Below are positions 20,799 to 28,458 of a stretch of DNA of 64,000 nucleotides, piece after piece. The notes below the pieces were generated by a model. That model was not told where the DNA came from, did no database searches, and worked only from the letters and a program-made list of their open reading frames with translations. The stretch comes from Brevundimonas sp. SL130 (GTDB taxonomy: Bacteria; Pseudomonadota; Alphaproteobacteria; Caulobacterales; Caulobacteraceae), in contig NZ_CP113064.1 of the NCBI RefSeq assembly GCF_026625805.1, positions 310,001 through 374,000 on the forward strand. Direction: 5' to 3'. The translations under genes were made by a program, and so were the position numbers. How positions within the stretch are numbered: position 1 is the first letter of the stretch; each line of letters begins with the position of its first letter.

Positions 20799-21133
20799 CA
20801 GTCTGGCCTGGGACGCTGGTTGTTGTTGGAGCCGCCGTCGCGCGTGCGGCCGGTCTGACCGTCGACCACGACCTCGCGGACGCGACCGTCGCGTTCCACC
20901 AGGACGGAGTAGTCGCCGTCGCCGCGCGGGCGGGTGTCGATGGGGCGCCCCCCGACGGCTTCGCCGCCACGGCGACGCGCCTCGTCCGGACTGACGCGCG
21001 GCTGGCGCGGCTGAGGCTGAGGTTGGGTCTGCTGGCGTTCGTCGCGCGACTGTGCGCTCGCCGCCGGAGTAAGGACCGGAGCGAGGGCCAGGGTCGCGAC
21101 GGCGACGATCAAACTGGCTGACTTGCTGAACAT
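20798..21133 (-). CDS. small secreted PepSY-like protein
   Basis: 111 residues with a signal peptide (MFSKSASLIVAVATLALAPVLTPAASAQ). A Gln/Pro/Arg-rich linker follows, then a short PepSY-like segment (DEARRRGGEAVGG ... YSVLVERDGRVREVVVDGQTGRT). Its stop overlaps the regulator start by one base (TGATG). Small PepSY proteins encoded with two-component systems are thought to modulate the sensor or act in the periplasm. The ATG before FSKSAS is chosen because it opens a clean signal peptide. Confidence 0.75.
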   Translation of the reverse strand: MFSKSASLIVAVATLALAPVLTPAASAQSRDERQQTQPQPQPRQPRVSPDEARRRGGEAVGGRPIDTRPRGDGDYSVLVERDGRVREVVVDGQTGRTRDGGSNNNQRPRPD

Positions 21134-21361
21134 GGGCGTCAATCTGGCGCCGTTCTCCTGAACAGGCCCTGAATGATCCGTATAGAATAGGGCGGACCGA
21201 AACGCCATTGCGCGAACGCCGGAACACTCCGCACCTGACGCATTTCTCATCTAGATGAACCGAACCTGATCGCCGCTGTTCAGATCGGGCTCAGCCGCCC
21301 CGTCGTCATATCTCCTCATCGCTGGTCAGCCCGACCGGCCCGCACCCGAGGAGAACACATC

Positions 21362-21733
21362 ATGCGGAAGTTCATCATCCCCGCCGTCGTCCTGGCCGCC
21401 GTCGCCTCGGCCGCCCTGCCCGCCGCTGCACAATCCTATGGCCATCACAGCCGCCCGCCCGTCCATCAGGTCGGCTATGGCGACTGGCAGTCGATCAACG
21501 CCCGCCAGGACAATCTGGACCGCCGCATCGATCGGGGCGTGCGCACCGGCCAACTGAGCCGCCGCGAGGCGACCCGTCTGCGCGGCGAGTTCAACGGCCT
21601 GCTGCGGCTTGAGGCCAACTACCGCCGTGGCGGCCTGACGGCCTGGGAGCGCAACGACCTCGATCGCCGCTTCGACCGCCTGTCGGCCCAGATCCGCAAT
21701 GAGCGCAACGACCGGGACAACCGTCGCGGCTAA
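21362..21733 (+). CDS. secreted small Arg-rich hypothetical protein
   Basis: 123 residues: signal peptide MRKFIIPAVVLAAVASAALPAAAQ, then a His/Gly/Tyr segment and a helical Arg-rich region (NARQDNLDRRIDRGVRTGQLSRREATRLRGEF). This resembles small periplasmic proteins with two helix-turn repeats that are widespread in Caulobacterales. GGAG at 21349-21352 precedes the ATG. It is divergent from the PepSY-regulator-kinase operon, so it could be a target of that system; this is inference. A strong terminator follows. Confidence 0.75.
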   Translation: MRKFIIPAVVLAAVASAALPAAAQSYGHHSRPPVHQVGYGDWQSINARQDNLDRRIDRGVRTGQLSRREATRLRGEFNGLLRLEANYRRGGLTAWERNDLDRRFDRLSAQIRNERNDRDNRRG

Positions 21734-21759
21734 AACGAAGTCACGCCCCGAGACGATTG

Positions 21760-21793
21760 GAGCGCGGTCCGAAAGGACCGCGCTCTTTGGTTT
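21760..21793 (+). terminator. factor-independent terminator
   Basis: An 11-bp perfect stem GAGCGCGGTCC / GGACCGCGCTC with a GAAA tetraloop is followed by TTTGGTTT. It ends the small secreted protein gene. It sits before the convergent chrR 3' end and may serve both. Confidence 0.85.
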
Positions 21794-21803
21794 AGACGCC
21801 GGC

Positions 21804-22442
21804 CTACAGCTTGATGAAGGGCTGGATCAGCTTGCCCAGCCAGCCGTCCAGCTGGATCTGCCCGTCCAAAGCCACGACGCACAGGCAGGGATCCTGCGAC
21901 ACCACACGCGGCTGGTGCAGCACCTCGGTGTCCGCCTCTTCGAAGTCGCCCACATCGAACCGTTCGGTCTCGGTGGCGTAGGCGCCGTGGATGACGCAGG
22001 TCAGCTCGACGCCGCCGTGGGTGTGTTTGGGCGTCTCGCGGCCCGGCCCGATCTCGAGCAGGATGACCCGGCAATCGCCGTCGCGCGGCGCTTGAACGTC
22101 GCGGGCGCGCATGCCGGGGCCCAGCCATCGCCAGGGCCCGAGGGCGTAGCGGCGCAGGGGCTCCGGCAAGCCGACCATGTCGTTCAGGGCCGTAGACGCC
22201 AGCGCCTGTCCGGCGTCCGCCTCGACACGCGCCAGGACGCGGGCCAGGGCGTCGTCCGGCATGGGCGCGGGCTCCAGCTCGTCCAGCAGACGGCCGCCCA
22301 CGGACTGAAGCCGGCGCACCCAGGCGTCGTTCTCGGGCCGCATCGCCAGGTGGGCGGCGACCACCACGGCCTCCGGCGGGCTCAGCGTGCCGGCGGCATA
22401 GGCCAACAGCCGTTCTTCGGAAGGGTTGTGACGGGCGCTCAT
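21804..22442 (-). CDS. chrR: ChrR-family anti-sigma factor
   Basis: 212 residues: N-terminal anti-sigma domain and C-terminal cupin. The cupin metal ligands match those of ChrR from Rhodobacter sphaeroides (His140, His142, Glu146 in PKHTHGGVE, and His176). In the N-terminal domain His5 and His31 are kept, but the two zinc cysteines expected at 35 and 38 are Arg and Asn (HLAMRPEN). The anti-sigma domain may therefore not bind zinc in the classical way. It overlaps the sigma gene by 4 bp and would hold it inactive until singlet oxygen or organic peroxide stress. Confidence 0.88.
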   Translation of the reverse strand: MSARHNPSEERLLAYAAGTLSPPEAVVVAAHLAMRPENDAWVRRLQSVGGRLLDELEPAPMPDDALARVLARVEADAGQALASTALNDMVGLPEPLRRYALGPWRWLGPGMRARDVQAPRDGDCRVILLEIGPGRETPKHTHGGVELTCVIHGAYATETERFDVGDFEEADTEVLHQPRVVSQDPCLCVVALDGQIQLDGWLGKLIQPFIKL

Positions 22443-23041
22443 GCCTCGCCTCCATCGTCGTCAAGCAGGGTGCGCAGTTTGATCATGGCCTTGCGTATGC
22501 GGGATTTGACCGTACCCAGCGGCAGGTCCAGCCGCCGGGCGATTTCGGAATGGGGATTGTCCTGGAAGAAGGCCAGGCGAAGGACCTCGATCTGGTCGGC
22601 CGAGAGCCGCGCCATGGCCGTTTTCAACCGCGCGGCGTCCTGGGCGGTCGAAAGGATCTGGTCGGGTCGTTCCGGCTCGTCCTGGGCCAGTTCGATCTCC
22701 GGCATCGGGGTCCGGCGCGCATCCTGGCGCAGCACGTCCAGTCGCCGGTTGCGGGCGATGGTGAAGATCCAGGTCGCGGCGCGGGCCTTGGCGCTGTCGA
22801 ACAGCTCCGCCTTGCGCCAGACTGTCAGCATGGCGTCCTGGGCGAAGTCCTCGGCCGCGCCTGCGGGCGCCCCGGCCTTCATCAGATAGGCCTTCAGACG
22901 CGGGGCGAAATGTTCGAACAGGCGCGCGAACGCCTCGCGGTCCCGCCTCAGCGCCACCGCCTCGATCAGTCGGTCATATTCGCCGTCCCCCGGCGTCACG
23001 GGCGGTCGAATCCGCTGATAATCTGAGACCTGTCCATACAT
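22439..23041 (-). CDS. ECF sigma factor paired with ChrR (RpoE/ECF11-like)
   Basis: About 200 residues with sigma region 2 (FARLFEHFAPRLKAYL ... AEDFAQDAMLTVWRKAELFD ... ATWIFTIARNRRLDVLR) and region 4 (LSADQIEVLRLAFFQDNPHSEIARRLDLPLGTVKSRIRKAM). The adjacent ChrR partner and divergent FAD oxidoreductase/DUF1365 genes match the group controlling photo-oxidative responses. The longest frame starts at 23077 but would include a candidate -35/-10 promoter, so I place the start at the ATG of MYGQVSDYQ; a GTG at 22999 is another option. Likely autoregulated. Confidence 0.85.
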   Translation of the reverse strand: MYGQVSDYQRIRPPVTPGDGEYDRLIEAVALRRDREAFARLFEHFAPRLKAYLMKAGAPAGAAEDFAQDAMLTVWRKAELFDSAKARAATWIFTIARNRRLDVLRQDARRTPMPEIELAQDEPERPDQILSTAQDAARLKTAMARLSADQIEVLRLAFFQDNPHSEIARRLDLPLGTVKSRIRKAMIKLRTLLDDDGGEA

Positions 23042-23046
23042 GGACC

Positions 23047-23109
23047 CTAATACGGTTCCGACGAAAGTCTGGATCATTTCGTGATCCGCCTGCGCGCACG
23101 GCGCGTATC
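23047..23109. promoter_or_regulatory. divergent candidate ECF-sigma promoters sharing an inverted TGATCC pair
   Basis: GGATCA-TTTCG-TGATCC at 23071-23087 gives one TGATCC -35 box per strand. On the plus strand TATCTT follows after 16 bp, toward the FAD oxidoreductase. On the minus strand TATTAG follows after 18 bp, toward the sigma gene. TGATCC is the -35 element known for RpoE/ChrR-type sigma factors; the -10 assignments are tentative. Confidence 0.55.
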
Positions 23110-23142
23110 TTCGCCACCTGCAAGCCGCCCCCCGGAGTCTTT

Positions 23143-24498
23143 ATGTCCTTGTCGTCCCCTACCACCGAGACCGGTTCGCGGCTGCGGATCGCCGTCGTGG
23201 GCTCGGGGATCGCCGCCCTGTCCAGCGCCTGGCTGCTGTCGAAGCGCCACGATGTGACGATCTATGAGCGCGACGACCGGCTGGGGGGCCATTCCAACAC
23301 CGTCGAGGTGCGCACCCCCACCGGCGAGACGGCGGTGGACACCGGCTTCATCGTCTTCAACGACGCCACCTATCCCAATCTGATCGCTCTGTTTGCTCAT
23401 CTGGGGCTCGAGACCCGGGCCACCGACATGTCCTTCGCCGTATCGCTGGACCAGGGTCGGTTCGAGTATGCCGCCCCCGCCCTGTTCGCCCAGCGCCGCA
23501 ACCTGTTCCGCCCGCGCTTCTGGTCGATGCTGAAGGAGATTCTGCGCTTCTATCGCTCAGCGCCCGGCGGCATGGCGGCCCTGGGCGACAGCGACGTGAC
23601 CCTGGGCCAGTATCTGAAGCGCGAGGGCTTCAGCGAGGCCTTCCGCGACGATCACCTGCTGCCCATGGCCGCCGCCATCTGGTCGTCGCCGGCCCACACC
23701 CTGATGGATTATCCGGCCGAATCCTTCCTGCGCTTCTGCGGCAACCACGGCCTGCTGAAACTTGTCGGGCGTCCGCTGTGGCGCACCGTCGTCGGCGGCA
23801 GCCGAGTCTATGTCGAGGAACTGGCGCGCCAGATCGGCGCGAGTCAGCAAGGTGACGGGGTCCGGCTGCGGCGCGGGGTGGACCAGGTCCGGCGCATCGA
23901 CGGCGGCGTGGTGGTCCAGGACACGACCGGCGCCGAGGAGCGGTTCGACCATGTCGTCATCGGCGCCCATGCCGACCAGGCCCTGGCCATGCTGGCCGAG
24001 CCGACGGCGCGCGAGCGTGAACTGCTGGGCGCGTTCAAATACAGCCGCAACCTGACCATCCTGCACACCGACGCCGGCCTTATGCCGCGTCGCCGCCGCG
24101 CCTGGGCCTCGTGGAACTATATCGGCGCCGACGGCGGCCTGTGCGTCACCTACTGGATGAACAAGCTCCAGGGCCTTCCGGGCCAGGACCTGTTCGTCAC
24201 CCTGAACCCGCCGCGCCCGCCCGCCGCCGGAACCCTGCTGCGCAGCGAACTGTACGAGCATCCGATCTTCGACCCCGCCGCCATCAAGGCGCAAAAGGAT
24301 CTGTGGAGCCTGCAAGGCCAGGGCGGGGTCTGGTTCTGCGGCGCCCATTTCGGCGCCGGCTTCCACGAGGACGGCCTTCAGTCCGGTCTGGCGGTGGCCG
24401 AACAGCTGGGCGGGGTGCGTCGCCCCTGGACCGTCGAGAACGAGAGCGGCCGCATCCACCTGTCCGCGCCCGAGGCCGAGTTCGAGCGGGCGGCGTGA
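23143..24498 (+). CDS. FAD-dependent amine-oxidase-like oxidoreductase
   Basis: 451 residues beginning with a dinucleotide-binding fold (IAVVGSGIAALSSAWLLSKRHDVTIYERDDRLGGHSNT). It has an amine-oxidase-type substrate domain and a C-terminal FAD contact (GVWFCGAHFGAGFHEDGLQSGLAVAEQL). In other proteobacteria this gene is linked to DUF1365 and often to cyclopropane-fatty-acid synthase and an ECF/ChrR pair, as part of a singlet-oxygen response affecting membrane lipids. Here it is divergent from the sigma gene and overlaps the DUF1365 gene by 4 bp. The reaction is not established. Confidence 0.88.
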   Translation: MSLSSPTTETGSRLRIAVVGSGIAALSSAWLLSKRHDVTIYERDDRLGGHSNTVEVRTPTGETAVDTGFIVFNDATYPNLIALFAHLGLETRATDMSFAVSLDQGRFEYAAPALFAQRRNLFRPRFWSMLKEILRFYRSAPGGMAALGDSDVTLGQYLKREGFSEAFRDDHLLPMAAAIWSSPAHTLMDYPAESFLRFCGNHGLLKLVGRPLWRTVVGGSRVYVEELARQIGASQQGDGVRLRRGVDQVRRIDGGVVVQDTTGAEERFDHVVIGAHADQALAMLAEPTARERELLGAFKYSRNLTILHTDAGLMPRRRRAWASWNYIGADGGLCVTYWMNKLQGLPGQDLFVTLNPPRPPAAGTLLRSELYEHPIFDPAAIKAQKDLWSLQGQGGVWFCGAHFGAGFHEDGLQSGLAVAEQLGGVRRPWTVENESGRIHLSAPEAEFERAA

Positions 24499-25277
24499 CC
24501 CAGGCCTCAGCCCTCTACGTCGGCGGCGTCTTCCACGCCCGCCTGCGCCCCAAGCCGCACCGCCTCAACTATCGCGTCTTCTGGCTGATGCTGGATCTGG
24601 CCGAGATCGACGCCCTGAATGACCGGCTGAAGCTCTTCTCGCGCAATCGGTTCAACCTGGTGTCCTTTCACGACCGCGACCACGGCGACGGGTCGGGCGT
24701 CTCTCTGCGATCCCAGGTGGAGCCCCGTCTGGCGGCGGTCGGCGTGGACATCGGCCGGGGCGCGGTGCGGCTGCTGGCCATGCCGCGCGTGCTCGGCTTC
24801 GTCTTCAACCCGATCAGCCTCTATTTCTGCCACCACGAAGACGGTCGGCTGGCGGCCATGATCTATGAGGTGACCAGCACCTTCGCCGAGCGGCGATCCT
24901 ATGTCCTGCCGGTCCTTGCCGCAGACGCCGACGCCGGGCGCTTTCAGCAGCAGGTCGCCAAGGGCCTCTATGTCTCGCCCTTCATGGGCATGGACATGAA
25001 CTATGACTTCAAGGGCCAGCCGCCGGGCGCGACCCTGGCCCTGGCCATCAACGGCTCGGACGCCGAAGGCCTGCTGATCGCCACCACCATGAGCGGGCGG
25101 CGCAAGCCCATGACCGACCGCGCCCTGGCCGCCGCCGCCCTGGCCATGCCGCTTCTGACCCTCAAGGTCGTCATCGCCATTCATTGGGAGGCGTTGAAAC
25201 TCTGGCTCAAAGGCGTCCCCCTGACGCAGAAGCCCGCGCCAGAACCCGGCGTCGTCGACCTGCGTCACCGGGGCTGA
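24495..25277 (+). CDS. DUF1365 family protein
   Basis: 260 residues. The family opener is ALYVGGVFHARLRPKPHRLNYRVFWLMLDL, then NRFNLVSFHDRDHGDGS, FVFNPISLYFCHHEDG, EVTSTFAERRSYVLPV and SPFMGMDMNYDFKG. The GTG start lies in the GTGA overlap with the stop of the FAD oxidoreductase gene; the longer frame upstream is a shadow of that gene. The family travels with the FAD enzyme in sigma-E/ChrR-type regulons, probably acting on membrane lipids. A hydrophobic stretch near residues 212-232 suggests membrane association. Confidence 0.88.
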   Translation: MTQASALYVGGVFHARLRPKPHRLNYRVFWLMLDLAEIDALNDRLKLFSRNRFNLVSFHDRDHGDGSGVSLRSQVEPRLAAVGVDIGRGAVRLLAMPRVLGFVFNPISLYFCHHEDGRLAAMIYEVTSTFAERRSYVLPVLAADADAGRFQQQVAKGLYVSPFMGMDMNYDFKGQPPGATLALAINGSDAEGLLIATTMSGRRKPMTDRALAAAALAMPLLTLKVVIAIHWEALKLWLKGVPLTQKPAPEPGVVDLRHRG

Positions 25278-25303
25278 GGATCGGCCCGCTCGGCGCTCCT
25301 GTC

Positions 25304-26131
25304 CTAAACCGACAAGCACACCACCTGCGCCACCCGCAGGTCCCGCCGCAGCGCATCCGCCACCCGGCCATAGTTGTCGATGGTCACCGGCTCGCCCAGC
25401 GCCACCTCGTCCGCGCGCTGTTCGCCGCGAATGGCGGGGGCGAAGGATTCCGGCGCCGTCGTATAGATCCGGCCCCGTCGCGGGGCCTCGGCGATGGTGA
25501 CGCCCAGAACGCGGCCGCGCCCGTCCATCACCGGCGCCCCCGACAGGCCCGACAGCGTCCCCTCCAGCCCGTCGGTGCGACCGACCTCGGCCCAGGCCAG
25601 GACCGGTTCGTCACGGGCGCCTCGGCCGGACACCTTCAGGGTCTCTCGGCCCAGCAGGCGCGAGGTCACCTCCCCCGCCTGCCCCTGAGGGAATCCCGGA
25701 TGAAAGGCGCGCTGCCCCTTGCGCAGAGGCGTCTGGGCGGCGACCGGCAGGGCCGGCGGCCCGCCGTCGGTGATCAGCAGGGCCACGTCGGCGCGGGGGG
25801 CCAGCCGCACGTCGGCCGCCACGGCCCGGCCGCCGCCGACCACCAGGGCGGGCCGACGACAGCCCTCGACCACATGGCGAGCGGTGACCCAACGGCCGCG
25901 TCCCGCGATGGAGAAGGCGGTGCCCGACGAGGGCTTGAAGGTGTCCGGCGCATCCAGGGTTACGGCCGTATCGAACGGCGTGACCGGCCCCAGCAGGGCG
26001 CCCTCGATCTCATCGGGCGGCGGCGGTGCGGGCGGGGCGTCGGCGTTCTCGCGTCGGCCCAGCGACACGGCCAGCAGCACGCCCGCGACCGCGCTGTAAA
26101 TGGCCCAGTCCGGCAGGCGGGGGAATTGCAT
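25304..26131 (-). CDS. membrane-anchored trypsin-like serine protease
   Basis: 275 residues with an N-terminal transmembrane anchor (WAIYSAVAGVLLAVSLG) and an S1 peptidase fold: catalytic His in WVTARHVVEGC, Asp in RADVALLITDGG and Ser in GLSGAPVMDGRG. The Ser motif is GLSGAP rather than the usual GDSGGP, as in some chromosomal trypsin-like proteases of alphaproteobacteria. The protease domain would face the periplasm. The DUF350 gene lies 20 bp upstream in the same direction. Confidence 0.8.
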   Translation of the reverse strand: MQFPRLPDWAIYSAVAGVLLAVSLGRRENADAPPAPPPPDEIEGALLGPVTPFDTAVTLDAPDTFKPSSGTAFSIAGRGRWVTARHVVEGCRRPALVVGGGRAVAADVRLAPRADVALLITDGGPPALPVAAQTPLRKGQRAFHPGFPQGQAGEVTSRLLGRETLKVSGRGARDEPVLAWAEVGRTDGLEGTLSGLSGAPVMDGRGRVLGVTIAEAPRRGRIYTTAPESFAPAIRGEQRADEVALGEPVTIDNYGRVADALRRDLRVAQVVCLSV

Positions 26132-26150
26132 GACGCGACCCGTTCGCCGC

Positions 26151-26597
26151 TCAGCCGGTCAGGGCGGCGGACAGGATCAGGGCGGTCGCCAGCTTGGCCC
26201 CGACCAGGACCACGGCCGCCGAGACCTCGCCGTCCTTGATCCGCTGCGGCAGGCCGTGCAGCATCAGGTCCACGATCCGGAAGGCCAGCAGCTGAAGCAC
26301 CAGGGTCGCCACGCCCCAGATGGCGATGTCGCGCACCGAGGTCGAGACCGACAGGGACACGGCCAGCGGAATGGCCAGGCCCACCAATATCCCGGCGAAG
26401 GCGACGGCGGCGGCCGGATTGCCCTCGCGGATCAGGGCGATCTCCTTCCACGGCGTCAGCATGGCGTAGATCGACGCCCCCGCCGCGAGCAGCAGCAGGG
26501 TGACGGCCAGGTGCATGACCATGACCGGAAAGCCCGAGGCGAAAGCCTGCACCTCGGCGCTCGACAGGACGTTCGTCAATGAGGGGTCCATGTCCAC
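26151..26597 (-). CDS. DUF350 integral membrane protein
   Basis: 148 residues with four hydrophobic segments (about 25-48, 63-85, 92-115 and 128-147) in the two-repeat DUF350 layout. Characteristic pieces are EIALIREGNPAAAVAFAGILVGLAIPL and DIAIWGVATLVLQLLAFRIVD. The family is a small inner-membrane protein of unknown function, sometimes linked to glutathionylspermidine synthase-like genes, not seen here. Two near ATGs (26597 and 26591) are both possible. Probably co-transcribed with the downstream protease. Confidence 0.82.
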   Translation of the reverse strand: MDMDPSLTNVLSSAEVQAFASGFPVMVMHLAVTLLLLAAGASIYAMLTPWKEIALIREGNPAAAVAFAGILVGLAIPLAVSLSVSTSVRDIAIWGVATLVLQLLAFRIVDLMLHGLPQRIKDGEVSAAVVLVGAKLATALILSAALTG

Positions 26598-26660
26598 ACG
26601 CCTTGCCCGATTGCCGCCCCAATCCGCAAGCGCGGCGAAGCAACACCTTGTGACGAAAGA

Positions 26661-26993
26661 TTACAGGCCCGCGTCATCCGGCTTGTTCGCGCGCGCCTTG
26701 GCCAGGGCTGCGCTCTCGCGTTTCAGCGGCTTGGCGACGGGGCAGACCTCCTGGACATAGCCGTTCAGGGTGTTGGTCAGTTGGTCCGGCGCCAGGCTGT
26801 AGTGAACGTACTGGCCCTTCTTTTCGCTGGTCACCAGGCCCGCTACCTCGAGCACCGACAGGTGTTGGGACACCGCCGGCTTGGAGATCTCGAACTTGGC
26901 CGCAATCTCCCCGGCGGTCAGGTCTACGTGGGCCAGATAGGCCAGGATCTTGCGGCGGACGGGACTGGAAAGGGCTTCGAACACGCGTTGCAT
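26661..26993 (-). CDS. ArsR-family transcriptional regulator
   Basis: 110 residues of winged-helix type: RVFEALSSPVRRKILAYL, recognition-helix region FEISKPAVSQHLSVLEVAGLVTSEKKGQYVHYSL. There is no clear metal-binding ELCVCD motif, so it belongs to the SdpR-like, metal-independent set. It is divergent from the desaturase gene, and its start lies 89 bp from that gene's start, with AT-rich imperfect palindromes between them. Control of itself and the desaturase is a reasonable inference. Confidence 0.88.
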   Translation of the reverse strand: MQRVFEALSSPVRRKILAYLAHVDLTAGEIAAKFEISKPAVSQHLSVLEVAGLVTSEKKGQYVHYSLAPDQLTNTLNGYVQEVCPVAKPLKRESAALAKARANKPDDAGL

Positions 26994-26998
26994 GGGCG

Positions 26999-27058
26999 GT
27001 ATTTAAGCGATTTGCTAAGCGCTTGCCAGCGGATCATTTCGGCGCTTAAGTGATTACC
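26999..27058. promoter_or_regulatory. putative operator region between ArsR regulator and desaturase
   Basis: The divergent gap is AT-rich and contains TTAAGCGATTTGCTAA (imperfect palindrome), TAAGCGCTT and GCGCTTAAGTGATTA, repeating an AAGCG/CGCTT core three times. ArsR-family repressors bind such 12-2-12-type inverted repeats overlapping promoters. Position is good evidence; the exact operator is a guess. Confidence 0.4.
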
Positions 27059-27082
27059 TAATTACCTACTACGGGGGCCGAC

Positions 27083-27994
27083 ATGGACCACGCTGATCCC
27101 TGCGCCGTGAACAGTCTCGTCGAGACGCCCGGCTGCAGCCCGATCGAGGGCTGTGTCGTCTGGGACCCGCTTCACTCGCTGTGGAACGGCGGCATGTTGG
27201 CCGCCGCCCTGATCGTCGGCGCCAAGACCTTCAGCCTCGCCGCCGTCGCAGTCTTCGTGGTCGCGACGGGGACGACGCTTCTGCTGGGCCATTCGGTCGG
27301 ATTCCATAGGCGGCTGATCCACGGCAGCTTCGACTGCCCGCTGTGGCTGGAGCGCGTCCTGGTCTGGTTCGGGACCCTGGTCGGCATGAGCGGCCCCTTC
27401 TGGATGATCCGCACCCACGACATGCGCGACTGGGCCCAGCGCCAGACCGACTGCCACGACTATCTGGCGCACCGGCGGCCGATGGCGGTCGACGCCTGGT
27501 GGCAGATGCACTGCCGGCTGGTGCTGGAACGGCCGCCGCGCTTCGAGCTGGGCCGGATCGGCCGCGACCCCGTCTATCGGTTCCTGGAACGGACCTGGAT
27601 GCTGCAACAGCTTCCGGTCGCGGCGGCGCTTTGGCTGATGGGCGGCTGGGGCTTTGTGGTCTGGGGCGTCTGCGCCCGGGTCTCGGCCAGCGTCATCGGC
27701 CACTGGTTCGTCGGCCATCTGGCCCACCGTCGCGGTCCGCAAACCTGGCTGGTGCGCGAGGCGGGCGTCCAGGCCCATGACGTGCCCTGGGCCGCCATCC
27801 CCACCATGGGCGAGGCCTGGCATAACAACCACCACGCCTATCCCGGCTCGGCGAAGATCGGCCTCTATCCCGGCCAGAGCGACTGGGGCTGGCGGGTCAT
27901 CCAGATGCTGGAAAAGCTTGGGCTTGCGTGGGATATCAGGACGCCGGAAACGATGGCTCGGCGCGGCCAGCGGTTGCAAAGGGCAGATATGTGA
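27083..27994 (+). CDS. membrane fatty-acid desaturase
   Basis: 303 residues with histidine boxes of the stearoyl-CoA-desaturase type: LLGHSVGFHRRLIH near residue 73, a middle box around HWFVGHLAHRRG near 214 and EAWHNNHHAYPGSA near 253. Hydrophobic segments lie at about 37-75, 90-107 and 170-195. It should introduce a double bond in acyl chains with two iron atoms at the inner membrane. It is divergent from an ArsR regulator. Its stop overlaps the GTG start of the next membrane gene (GTGA). Confidence 0.85.
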   Translation: MDHADPCAVNSLVETPGCSPIEGCVVWDPLHSLWNGGMLAAALIVGAKTFSLAAVAVFVVATGTTLLLGHSVGFHRRLIHGSFDCPLWLERVLVWFGTLVGMSGPFWMIRTHDMRDWAQRQTDCHDYLAHRRPMAVDAWWQMHCRLVLERPPRFELGRIGRDPVYRFLERTWMLQQLPVAAALWLMGGWGFVVWGVCARVSASVIGHWFVGHLAHRRGPQTWLVREAGVQAHDVPWAAIPTMGEAWHNNHHAYPGSAKIGLYPGQSDWGWRVIQMLEKLGLAWDIRTPETMARRGQRLQRADM

Positions 27995-28458
27995 AACGAT
28001 CCGTGGACATCAACAAGGCAATCACTGGCGTGGTGGCGGGAGGTGCCTCGGGCGGCGCGGGCGTCGCTCTAATCTGGGTCGTGGGAAGCTATCTGATGGC
28101 CGGCGCGCGCGGGGCCAACAGCGGCTTCGACGTCGGGCTGTGGGTCACAGTGATGCTCGCGTCCTGGATCATCGCGACCATCGTCTTCTGGTTCGGCATC
28201 GCGGGTTTGGGCTTACCTGCCTGGGCGCTTCTGCACCGACTGGGATGGACTGGTCCGCTTCAAGCGGTGTTCTTCGGCGGATTGATCACCTTCGCAGGAT
28301 CAGTCGGCCTGATGCTGGCGATGGGCGGTTCGTTGTCAGAGTCTGTCGCACCCGCATCACTGCTGGCGCTCGATGGAGCCGTGGTCGGTTGGGTGATCCA
28401 GCGTATCGCCTATAGCCCGATCAAGCCGGTTCTACCGCCGCCTGCTCGGCCTTCCTGA
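27991..28458 (+). CDS. hypothetical four-helix membrane protein
   Basis: 155 residues. The GTG start is inside a 4-bp overlap with the desaturase stop, and the protein opens [21 protein letters not shown]. Four hydrophobic segments are evident (about 12-32, 46-68, 83-100 and 110-135). It is convergent with rlmN, and the last 38 bp are shared by the two 3' ends. No family recognised; co-expression with the desaturase suggests an envelope role. Confidence 0.7.
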   Translation: MKRSVDINKAITGVVAGGASGGAGVALIWVVGSYLMAGARGANSGFDVGLWVTVMLASWIIATIVFWFGIAGLGLPAWALLHRLGWTGPLQAVFFGGLITFAGSVGLMLAMGGSLSESVAPASLLALDGAVVGWVIQRIAYSPIKPVLPPPARPS

